A stretch of 21,311 nucleotides of DNA from positions 1-21,311 of the forward strand of contig CBFHPW010000030.1 of assembly GCA_965657945.1 (NCBI GenBank), in the 5' to 3' direction. The stretch is from CAJJDF01 sp965657945. Lineage in GTDB: Bacteria > Bacteroidota > Bacteroidia > Flavobacteriales_D > CAJJDF01. Below, one piece after another: positions 6,027 through 14,000 of the stretch (positions are counted from its first letter, which is position 1; each line of letters opens with the position of its first letter). The notes under the pieces were generated by a model. That model had not been told where the DNA came from, ran no database searches, and worked only from the letters and a program-made list of their open reading frames with translations. The position numbers were made by a program, and so were the translations under genes.

Positions 6027-7331
6027 ATGAACATTTTTGAAATAAACGGAGGTAAAAAATTAAGTGGAGAGTTAGTTCCACAAGGAGCAAAAAACGAAGC
6101 ATTACAAGTACTATGTGCTGTACTTCTTACGCCAGAGAAAGTAATCATTGACAACGTTCCAAATATTATTGACGTCAATAAACTGATTGATTTACTTGCC
6201 TCTATGGGAGTGAAAGTAGAAAAACTAGGTGACGAAAAATACTCTTTTCAGGCGAACGAAGTTGATGTGGATTACCTTATTTCCGAGGAATTTAAAGAAA
6301 AAGGATCAAGCTTAAGAGGGTCAATCATGATTTTAGGACCGCTTTTGGCAAGATTTGGAAAAGGATACATGCCTAAACCAGGAGGAGACAAAATTGGAAG
6401 AAGAAGACTAGACACTCATTTTATCGGATTCAAAAAACTAGGTGCAAACTTTCATTATGACAGCAAAAAATTCTTCTATGAAGTAAAAGCTGACAGACTG
6501 AAAGGAACTTATATGCACTTGGATGAAGCCTCAGTAACAGGAACTGCAAACATTGTAATGGCCGCAGCCCTGGCAGAAGGTACAACCACTATTTACAATG
6601 CCGCTTGTGAACCATACTTACAACAATTGTGTAAAATGATCAACGCCATGGGAGGAAAAATCTCAGGAATAGGATCCAACATGATTGTGATAGAAGGAGT
6701 TGACGAACTAGGCGGATGCGAACACCGAATCCTACCAGACATGATTGAAATTGGGAGCTTTATAGGACTTGCTGCCATGACAGGCTCCGAAATTACAATC
6801 AAAAATGTTTCTTACCCTGATTTAGGAATCATTCCGGATACTTTCAGAAAACTAGGAATAAAAATAGAATTAAAAGGAGATGATTTGTTCATACCAGCTC
6901 AAGATCACTACGAAATTGAGTCCTATATTGACGGAAGCATCATGACCATTTCCGATGCACCTTGGCCTGGCTTCACACCAGATTTGTTGAGCATCATATT
7001 GGTTGTGGCAACACAAGCCAGGGGAAGTGTATTGATTCACCAAAAAATGTTTGAAAGCAGGTTGTTCTTTGTAGATAAATTGATAGACATGGGTGCTAAA
7101 ATTATTTTGTGCGACCCGCACAGAGCTACCGTAATCGGTATCGATAAGGAATACCCTCTAAGAGGAATAAGCATGAGTTCACCAGATATTAGAGCTGGTG
7201 TTTCTTTGCTAATTGCAGCTCTTTCTGCTGAAGGAAAAAGCCAAATCAGCAACATCTCACAAATAGATAGAGGATATCAAAACATTGATACACGACTCAA
7301 AAATATTGGTGCCGACATTAACAGGCTATAA
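6027..7331 (+). CDS. murA: UDP-GlcNAc 1-carboxyvinyltransferase, Asp-type active site
   Basis: MurA catalyses the first committed step of peptidoglycan synthesis, transferring enolpyruvate from PEP to UDP-N-acetylglucosamine in the cytosol. The EPSP-synthase-like double fold is complete. Lys22-Asn23 in GAKNEAL bind substrate. Arg97 lies in SSLRGSIMILGPLLARFG. The catalytic loop reads PGGDKIGRRRLDTH, so Asp121 stands where E. coli has Cys115. Asp318 in PGFTPDLL corresponds to E. coli Asp305. Cys-to-Asp at this position is known from Mycobacterium and Chlamydia MurA, which remain active but resist fosfomycin. Its 434 residues are slightly longer than the E. coli enzyme. It is third in the uvrD cluster, 5 bases after the DUF4290 gene. 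AroA is excluded by the MurA-specific loop and N-terminus. Confidence 0.95.
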   Translation: MNIFEINGGKKLSGELVPQGAKNEALQVLCAVLLTPEKVIIDNVPNIIDVNKLIDLLASMGVKVEKLGDEKYSFQANEVDVDYLISEEFKEKGSSLRGSIMILGPLLARFGKGYMPKPGGDKIGRRRLDTHFIGFKKLGANFHYDSKKFFYEVKADRLKGTYMHLDEASVTGTANIVMAAALAEGTTTIYNAACEPYLQQLCKMINAMGGKISGIGSNMIVIEGVDELGGCEHRILPDMIEIGSFIGLAAMTGSEITIKNVSYPDLGIIPDTFRKLGIKIELKGDDLFIPAQDHYEIESYIDGSIMTISDAPWPGFTPDLLSIILVVATQARGSVLIHQKMFESRLFFVDKLIDMGAKIILCDPHRATVIGIDKEYPLRGISMSSPDIRAGVSLLIAALSAEGKSQISNISQIDRGYQNIDTRLKNIGADINRL

Positions 7332-7387
7332 ACTGGCACTATTGTTGATTCTTGAGGAAACATTAACACTATGATTTAACACACATT

Positions 7388-7945
7388 ATGAAAAAAATAT
7401 TTTTTATACTAGCTCTTGTTAGCGCAGGATTCTTTCTCTTTAGTTTTACCGAACACAAAGTTGCACGGAAAAGCGCTGTATTTGTAACAGATACCGGAAT
7501 AGAAATCGGGGATTTAGCTCCCGACTTAAATTTTAAAAGCCCAGATGGCAAGTCAATTAAGCTTTCCTCCTTAAAAGGAAAATATGTGTTAATTGATTTT
7601 TGGGCAAGCTGGTGTGGCCCATGTCGCAAAGAAAACCCGAACCTGGTAAATGCCTACGATAAATATCACAAAGCTACTTTCCACAAAGGTAAGGGGTTTG
7701 AAATTTACAGTGTGTCGTTAGATACAGACAAGGCTAAATGGAATACTGCCATAGACAAGGACAACCTTTCGTGGAAGTTTCATGTAAGTGACTTGAAAGG
7801 ATGGAACTCTGCGGCAGCAAGATTATACAAAATCAACTCTATTCCGCAAAGTTTCTTGCTAGACCCGAATGGAAAAATCATTGCAAAAAATCTGAGAGGA
7901 ATAAAACTCCACACCACTTTGGATAAATATGTGAAGAAATTTTAA
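7388..7945 (+). CDS. TlpA/ResA-like thiol-disulfide oxidoreductase
   Basis: This is an exported or membrane-anchored thioredoxin-fold protein, probably a periplasmic disulfide reductase. Residues 1-20 (MKKIFFILALVSAGFFLFSF) form a signal peptide or anchor, with no lipobox Cys. The AhpC/TSA-type fold begins at GDLAPDLNFKSPDG (41-54). The active site is FWASWCGPCRKE with Cys76 and Cys79. The cis-proline region is NSIPQSFLLDPNG. The 185 residues suit a single-domain member. It follows murA by 56 bases with no terminator between, so it may be the last gene of the uvrD cluster, which ends in the terminator at 7965-8010. The partner is unknown: cytochrome c maturation and general thiol repair are both possible. 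Confidence 0.88.
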   Translation: MKKIFFILALVSAGFFLFSFTEHKVARKSAVFVTDTGIEIGDLAPDLNFKSPDGKSIKLSSLKGKYVLIDFWASWCGPCRKENPNLVNAYDKYHKATFHKGKGFEIYSVSLDTDKAKWNTAIDKDNLSWKFHVSDLKGWNSAAARLYKINSIPQSFLLDPNGKIIAKNLRGIKLHTTLDKYVKKF

Positions 7946-7964
7946 TTTTATTTAGCGTCAATGC

Positions 7965-8010
7965 AAGCCTATTAATCTGTCAGGAAACTGCCAAATTAAT
8001 AGGCTTTTTT
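7965..8010 (+). terminator. Intrinsic terminator after the thioredoxin gene
   Basis: AAGCCTATTAAT (7965-7976) pairs with ATTAATAGGCTT (7995-8006) over 12 bp, followed by a T run to 8010. The 18-base loop is rather long. It separates the uvrD-murA cluster from grpE-dnaJ. Confidence 0.75.
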
Positions 8011-8033
8011 AATTATTCTATGTCAGTTTGACT

Positions 8034-8041
8034 TAGATTTG
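8034..8041 (+). promoter_or_regulatory. Candidate -7 element for grpE-dnaJ
   Basis: TAGATTTG is a perfect TAnnTTTG match just after the upstream terminator. The -33 region is only T-rich. The predicted start, near 8047, falls after the ATG at 8045 and before the ATG at 8093, which favours 8093 as the real grpE start. I see no inverted repeat of the CIRCE type. Confidence 0.4.
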
Positions 8042-8092
8042 CAAATGGCAAAAAAATTGAATGTGTTCAAACGTAAAAATAAAAGAGGAAAA

Positions 8093-8653
8093 ATGAATAG
8101 TGAAAACGAATCAAACGAGGAACTAAACGAAGAAAATGTAGCCGAAGAAACTACCCAACATGAGGAGGTAGCGAACGAAGAAGCACAAGCAGAGCCGGAA
8201 AAATCTGAATTGGAGCTAGCTCAGGAAGCTGCAGCTGCTGCCAATGACAAATATCTGAGATTATACTCGGAGTTTGATAACTTTAGAAAAAGAACGGCCA
8301 AAGAGAAATTGGACATCATTAAATCGGCAAGTGAAGATGTCATAAAAAACATGCTACCGATTGTGGATGATTTCCAAAGAGCAATGACTCACAATACCGA
8401 AGTAAAGGATCCTGAAAGTTTGAAACAAGGATTTGAGCTCATCTACAACAAACTACTTAAATCTTTGGAAGCAAAAGGACTAAGTCCAATTGAAGCACAG
8501 GGAGAAGTTTTCAATGCCGACATTCATGAAGCCATCACAAACATTCCAGCGCCAAGTGAGGACATGAAAGGCAAGGTGGTAGATGTCGTAGAAAAAGGAT
8601 ACTACTTGGGAGAGAAAATCATTAGATTTCCTAAGGTAGTAGTGGGACAATAA
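8093..8653 (+). CDS. grpE: GrpE nucleotide exchange factor
   Basis: GrpE releases ADP from DnaK and resets the Hsp70 cycle. The N-terminal 45 residues are acidic and disordered. A long helix follows (about 48-90, including LRLYSEFDNFRKRTAKEK) that forms the GrpE dimer coiled coil. The C-terminal beta wing carries the signature from FNADIHEAITNIP to GYYLGEKIIRFPKVVVGQ. I chose the ATG at 8093, giving 186 residues, because GAGG lies 4 bases upstream and the promoter motif predicts transcription starting after 8045. The alternative ATG at 8045 would add a basic 16-residue leader (MAKKLNVFKRKNKRGK). dnaJ follows after 28 bases, a standard operon order. Confidence 0.93.
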   Translation: MNSENESNEELNEENVAEETTQHEEVANEEAQAEPEKSELELAQEAAAAANDKYLRLYSEFDNFRKRTAKEKLDIIKSASEDVIKNMLPIVDDFQRAMTHNTEVKDPESLKQGFELIYNKLLKSLEAKGLSPIEAQGEVFNADIHEAITNIPAPSEDMKGKVVDVVEKGYYLGEKIIRFPKVVVGQ

Positions 8654-8681
8654 GTCTCAAAACACAACAAAAAAACAAACA

Positions 8682-9809
8682 ATGTCTAAAAGAGATTATT
8701 ACGAAGTATTAGGAGTAAGTAAAAATGCGGATGAAAGTGAAATAAAGAAAGCATACCGTAAACTTGCGATTAAATTTCACCCAGACAAAAACCCGGATAA
8801 TCCGGATGCCGAAGTAAAATTTAAAGAAGCGGCAGAAGCTTATGAAATCCTCAGTAATCCAGAAAAAAAACAACGCTATGATCAATTTGGTCATGCTGGA
8901 GTAGATGGAAGTGCTGGAGGCGGTGGATTTGGTGGTGGCGGAATGAATATGGATGACATATTTAGCCAGTTTGGAGATATTTTTGGTGGCGGAGGCGGTG
9001 GCTTCGGTGGCGGTTTTGGACGTAGCCAAGGAAGAAGAAGAACTGTAAAAGGTACAAACTTAAGGGTTCGACTGAACCTTACCTTGGAAGAAATTGCCAA
9101 CGGAGTAGAGAAGAAAATAAAAGTAAATAAGCTCGTTCAGGCAGAAGGCGTTGAATACAAAACTTGCGCAACTTGTAAAGGACAAGGTCAGGTAACCAGA
9201 GTGGTAAACAGCTTTTTGGGACAAATGCAAACCGCCAGTACTTGCACTACTTGTAATGGTTCTGGGCAATCTATTGGTAAGAAACCTGCCGGTAGTGACC
9301 AAAACGGAATGGTAAGAAAAGAAGTGGTAATCCCAATTGAAATTCCTGCTGGAGTGGAAGATGGCATGCAACTGAATGTACGAGGAAAAGGTAATGACGC
9401 TCCAGGCAATGGTGTGGCTGGTGATTTATTGGTAGTAATCTCGGAGGTAGAACACGAAACACTGAAACGTGAAGGACAAAACTTACATTACGATTTGTAC
9501 CTCAACTTTGCCGATGTTGCGATGGGAACCTCAGTGGAAATTCCAGCTGTGGGCGGCTCAGTGAAATTCAAAATTACACCGGGAACTCAGAGTGGTAAGA
9601 CACTCCGATTGAAAGGAAAAGGACTACCCTCAGTAAACGGTTATGGCAAGGGAGATATTTTGGTGCATGTAAATGTATGGACTCCACAAACCCTTACAAA
9701 AGAAGAAAAGAAAGCGCTAGAAATTTTACAAAAATCAGAAAACTTCGCTCCCAATCCAACTAGTAAAGACAAAGGATTTTTTGACAGAGTGAAAGATGTA
9801 TTTAGTTAA
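8682..9809 (+). CDS. dnaJ: DnaJ co-chaperone with a reduced zinc domain
   Basis: DnaJ (Hsp40) delivers unfolded clients to DnaK and stimulates its ATPase. Domains in order are the J domain (1-70) with HPD at 33-35, a Gly/Phe-rich linker (about 74-114), a cysteine-rich segment, and the two C-terminal beta domains with a dimerisation tail. Class I DnaJ proteins normally carry four CxxCxGxG repeats. Here there are only two: CATCKGQG (162-169) and CTTCNGSG (188-195). Their flanks (GQV after the first, GQMQT between) fit repeats 2 and 3 of the usual set. These form the inner zinc site, so the outer site formed by repeats 1 and 4 is missing. The reading frame is clean, so this is not a frameshift. 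The protein has 375 residues, close to the class I length. Confidence 0.94.
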   Translation: MSKRDYYEVLGVSKNADESEIKKAYRKLAIKFHPDKNPDNPDAEVKFKEAAEAYEILSNPEKKQRYDQFGHAGVDGSAGGGGFGGGGMNMDDIFSQFGDIFGGGGGGFGGGFGRSQGRRRTVKGTNLRVRLNLTLEEIANGVEKKIKVNKLVQAEGVEYKTCATCKGQGQVTRVVNSFLGQMQTASTCTTCNGSGQSIGKKPAGSDQNGMVRKEVVIPIEIPAGVEDGMQLNVRGKGNDAPGNGVAGDLLVVISEVEHETLKREGQNLHYDLYLNFADVAMGTSVEIPAVGGSVKFKITPGTQSGKTLRLKGKGLPSVNGYGKGDILVHVNVWTPQTLTKEEKKALEILQKSENFAPNPTSKDKGFFDRVKDVFS

Positions 9810-9838
9810 ACTAAAAAGAACTATCGCCTAATTATTTT

Positions 9839-9873
9839 GGCCGGATTTACACAAGTAGATTCGGCTATTTTTT
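9839..9873 (+). terminator. Terminator after dnaJ
   Basis: GGCCGGATTTAC (9839-9850) pairs with GTAGATTCGGCT (9855-9866) over 12 pairs, three of them G-U type, with the loop ACAA and a following T run. It ends two bases before the tsaD stop codon, in the convergent dnaJ/tsaD gap. It is directional for dnaJ, because no T run follows on the minus strand. Confidence 0.75.
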
Positions 9874-9874
9874 G

Positions 9875-10903
9875 TTAGATTTTCATCCTCGGATTAGCGG
9901 TTACCTCCTGCCCTACAAAGTCTTGATTCAAAAAATGAAAATATCCCGCCATGGCAATCATCCCTGCATTGTCAGTGCAATACTGAAATTCTGGAATAAA
10001 AGTATGCCATCTTTTTTTCTCACCTAATTTTTGTAATTCAGTTCGCAAATGACTATTGGCCGAAACACCTCCAGCTATTGCTACTTGGCTGATATTACAA
10101 TCATCGGCTACTTTTTTCAATTTAGAAAAAAGTGTTTTGATAATAGTATCTTGAATCGAGGCACAAATATCTGCTTTGTTCTTCTCTACAAAATCTGGAT
10201 CATCACGTTCGCATTTTCTAATAAAATTCAAAAATTGAGTTTTAAGTCCGCTAAAACTAAAATCATACCCAGTGGTCCGAGGATGCGTAAAGTGAAACCG
10301 AGTTGGGTCACCTTCCTGCGCATATTTATCAATAAGCGGTCCGCCAGGATAAGGGAAACCAAGTACTTTGGCCATTTTATCAAAAGCTTCTCCAGCTGCA
10401 TCGTCCAATGTTTCTCCCATTATTTCCATATCAAAATAGTCTTTCACCTTAACTAATTGGGTGTGACCACCCGACACAGTCAAACAAATAAATGGAAAAC
10501 TCGGAAGTTGTTTATTTTCTTTTGGTTTTTGAATAAAATGTGCCAAAATATGCCCCTGCATGTGATTGACCTGGATAAGCGGAATATCCAAACTGAGGGC
10601 TAAAGATTTTGCAAACGAAACTCCTACCAGTAGCGCCCCCATGAGTCCTGGGCCAGCAGTAAATGCAATTCCTGTAAGGTCTTCTTTTGTGACTCCAGCC
10701 TCTTTCAAAGCTGCTTCCACTATTGGAATAATATTCTGCTGATGAGCTCTTGAAGCCAATTCGGGTACAACTCCTCCATACTGCTCATGAATTTCTTGTC
10801 TTGCAATCAAATTGGATAAAATTCGCCCGTCTTTAATTACCGCTGCCGAAGTATCATCACACGAAGATTCTATGCCTAGTATTATTCCTTTTTTATCACT
10901 CAT
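9875..10903 (-). CDS. tsaD: tRNA N6-adenosine threonylcarbamoyltransferase
   Basis: TsaD (formerly Gcp/YgjD) transfers the threonylcarbamoyl group from TC-AMP to A37 of tRNAs that read ANN codons. It acts in the cytosol with TsaB and TsaE, which are not in this window. The ASKHA-type ATPase fold starts with ILGIESSCDDTSAAV (8-22). The metal-binding histidines are His114 and His118 in NHMQGH. Other hallmarks are YGGVVPELASR (42-52), TAGPGLMGALLVG (82-94), LTVSGGHTQLV, YPGGPLIDK, and near the end AGGVSANSHLR and YCTDNAGMIA. The length of 342 is normal. It is divergent from tamB, with 153 bases between the two frames. Confidence 0.96.
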   Translation of the reverse strand: MSDKKGIILGIESSCDDTSAAVIKDGRILSNLIARQEIHEQYGGVVPELASRAHQQNIIPIVEAALKEAGVTKEDLTGIAFTAGPGLMGALLVGVSFAKSLALSLDIPLIQVNHMQGHILAHFIQKPKENKQLPSFPFICLTVSGGHTQLVKVKDYFDMEIMGETLDDAAGEAFDKMAKVLGFPYPGGPLIDKYAQEGDPTRFHFTHPRTTGYDFSFSGLKTQFLNFIRKCERDDPDFVEKNKADICASIQDTIIKTLFSKLKKVADDCNISQVAIAGGVSANSHLRTELQKLGEKKRWHTFIPEFQYCTDNAGMIAMAGYFHFLNQDFVGQEVTANPRMKI

Positions 10904-10963
10904 TCTATTCGGTATTAACTTTCCTCTATCAGTAAGTATCTTACAATCCTACTAGGAAACGGT

Positions 10964-10971
10964 CAAAATTA
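10964..10971 (-). promoter_or_regulatory. Candidate tsaD -7 element
   Basis: The minus strand reads TAATTTTG (10971-10964), a perfect TAnnTTTG match. A start near 10958 leaves a leader of about 55 bases before the tsaD ATG. No clear -33 TTTG is seen. Confidence 0.35.
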
Positions 10972-11003
10972 ATTAATTTAGCTAACTTATACCTTGAAAG
11001 GCT

Positions 11004-11012
11004 TAATTTTTG
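11004..11012 (+). promoter_or_regulatory. Weak candidate tamB promoter
   Basis: TAATTTTTG resembles TAnnTTTG with one extra base between the TA and TTTG halves, and only TTTA lies upstream (10977-10980). A start near 11018 would leave an 18-base leader to an ATC codon at 11036, or a leader of about 40 bases to the TTG at 11057. The match is imperfect. Confidence 0.25.
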
Positions 11013-11056
11013 TAGAAACCTAGTAAACTCGCTTCATCAAAAACAAACTAAAAATA

Positions 11057-14000
11057 TTGGGTCATCTGTGTCTATTTCTTATCGAAATTGCATTGATTTT
11101 GACGTTGCTTAGTTTTATGGCCGTTCGATTTAATACTGTGCAAACAAGTTTAGCCAAATATGCCACTGAAAGACTTTCTCAAGACCTAAAAACTAAAATA
11201 CACATTGGCAAAGTATCTATTACACCAATAAAGTCTATTGAATTACTCGATTTTTATATCCTAGACAAAGAAAATGACACAGTGATAAAAACACAGAGCA
11301 TATCAATTCTGGCAAAAAACATTAATCTTAAGAAAAACAAAATTGAGATTACTTCCTTAAAATTAAACGAGGCGGACATTCAATTAATAAAAAGAAAAGG
11401 CGAAAGTGGGTTTAGTTTTCAATTTATTTTGGATTATTTTGATTTAGACAAAGAATCTAATTCCGGTTCCAATAATTTACTTATTGGAGTACAATCGATT
11501 GAGCTAACCAATAGCCGTTTTCGCTTCAAAGATTATAGAACCTCAGCCTCTTATTACGGAATGGATTTTGCTGATTTAGACGCAAAACCTATCAACTTCA
11601 CCTTTTCGGACTTCCGAAACGAGGGAAGCAACATCAAAGTAACAATTGAACATCTATCTACCATTGAAAAAAGCAACTTTGATTTAAGAAATTTAACTGG
11701 AGAAGTAGAAATTGACTCAAACTTTGTGCACATAAATAATTTAGAGATTACAACACCCAACTCATTCGTATCGACAGAGTATTTTAGATTTGAATTTGAT
11801 AAACCCTCCTACTTTGAAGACGACTTTGAAAACAAAGTCACGATGAAAACGAATTTTACAAAAACCAGCTTAAACTTATCTGACTTGGCTTATTTCACCT
11901 CTTTTTTTGAGGGAATTGACCGAGTGGTAGATCTATCTGGCGAGTTTGATGGAACGGTGGCAGATTTTAAAACCAGAAATCTGGAATTGCAACTGGACAA
12001 GCAAACAAAATTCAGTGGAAACCTGGCAATGAAAGGATTACCCGATACCGAAAACACCACCTTCAGCGTACTTATTAGGGAATTAAAATCAACCGAACAA
12101 GAGCTAAACAAGATAGACATCCCTCCTTTTGACAAAAAACAAAAATTACAATTGCCCTCCGAAATACAAGGGATTGGTAGCGTAAGTCTTTCAGGAACTA
12201 TGTCCGGAAAATTTGATGACTTTGTAAGTGACCTGGCTGTCTCTACGTCTCAAGGTAAAATAATGGTGGATGCGCGCTATTGGAACAAGAACCAAACAGA
12301 TTACCTGAAAGGAAGCATACTTGCCGACAGGTTGAATTTAGGCGTATTTGCCAACAATCCAGATCTTGCCGAAGTGGATGCAAATTTTGAGACAGAACTA
12401 GCTTGGAATGCTAAAACGGGTATCAACCTTCTGGCAAAAGGAGAACTCCCTCAGTTTACCTACAAGGGTCATTCATACAAAAACATAAAAGTGGACGGGG
12501 CCTTCACCGAGAAATCTTTTGATGGGAAAGCGTCAATCAAAGATGCATTCGGAGAAGTCATCTTTTTGGGATTCATAGACTTTGAATCACAAACTCCAGC
12601 ATTTGATTTTCAATCGAAAGTGGTAAAAATGAATTTGAGTAAACTCAATATTTTGAATGACTCGAATCAACACATCGTGTCAGGAGAAATTAGTTTAAAA
12701 GGAAATGGATCTTCGATTGATAATTCAACAGGGATTGCCAAAATCACTGATCTTGTTTATCAGCAAAATGAAAAATCCTACCAAAACAAGGAAATAAAAA
12801 TAACTTCTTCTAAGAAAGGAGACAATCAGCATCTAAATCTCCTATCAGATTTAGCAGATGGCTCAATGAATGGCAAGTTTACATTGTCGCAATTAAGTAT
12901 TATCGCAGACATCATTGGACAACAAGTGGTGCCAGCTCTGTATAGCTCAAAAGATACTATCAAGCTTTCCAACCAGTCGTTTGATTTCGATTTACTAATC
13001 AAGGATTATTCACCAATTCAAGATTTGTTCACACCTGAATTGGCTATTGCTAATAACACAAAAGCAATGGGAAGTTTCGATTCTTCTTCCGAAGAATTCA
13101 AGTTATCTCTAAGTTCGGATTCTATTTCATTTCTTTCCAATTCTTTTGTAGGAATCGAGGGAACCCTGGCCAAACCGACAGATATACTTGACCTAGCTAT
13201 TGATGTTTCAACATTCAAAGCGGGAAATGACTTTTCACTAGAAAATTTGGAAATAACTTCATTGATTCATGAAAATCACATTTCTCCAACCCTTAAATGG
13301 AAATCAGTTGACGGTGAGAGTTACGGAAAAATTCAGGGAGATGGTTATTGGTACACCCAGGATTATTTCGATTTATTGATTCTTCCGTCCTCTTTTCATT
13401 TTAAAGAGAGAGATTGGAAAATAAAAGAAGACGCTTCATTAATTGTTGATTCTTCTAACTTCAATTTCAATGGCTTGGTTGTCACAAACAACCTCAACGA
13501 AGGTGTTTCGGTAATGGGCAATATTTCGAAAAACCCAAAAGACGTGCTGAAAATTTACCTTGATAATTTTAATGTAAAATACCTAAATCCATTCATTGGA
13601 ACGGCAACCACTCAGTACAAAGGAAACATAAACGGAAGTGCCTGTATTAGTAATGTTTACAATGACATCGAAATCGTTTCTGATTTCTTCATCGACTCTC
13701 TTCAAGTAAACAAAGAACTAATAGGCGACTTGGTGTTTAACACGGATTGGATTAAGGAATCCAAGGGAATGAACATAAAAGGAGAATTGTTGAGAAACGA
13801 GGAAAATACTTTCGATTTCATGGGGTACTTCTATCCTTTTAGGAAAACAAACTCGATTGACTTTAATTGCATCTTACAGAATACAAACTTAGAATTTCTC
13901 AATCCTTATTTGGATAATCAAGGAATTTCTGAAATAAATGGAAAAGCCAAAGGAAAAGTTTCGGTAACGGGCGAACCTAATCGTCCGCTGCTCAAAGGAG

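Noticed and set aside
8039..8044. TTG at 8039 as the grpE start
   Set aside because: It overlaps the predicted -7 promoter element and is followed two codons later by an ATG, so it cannot easily be within the transcript.
8709..9100. Minus-strand open frames rich in Pro or Ser/Thr opposite dnaJ
   Set aside because: They are the complement of the Gly/Phe-rich coding region of dnaJ and arise from its biased codons.
10049..10456. A 135-codon plus-strand open frame opposite tsaD
   Set aside because: TsaD motifs are complete on the other strand, and this frame shows no domain and has low-complexity, frame-shadow composition.
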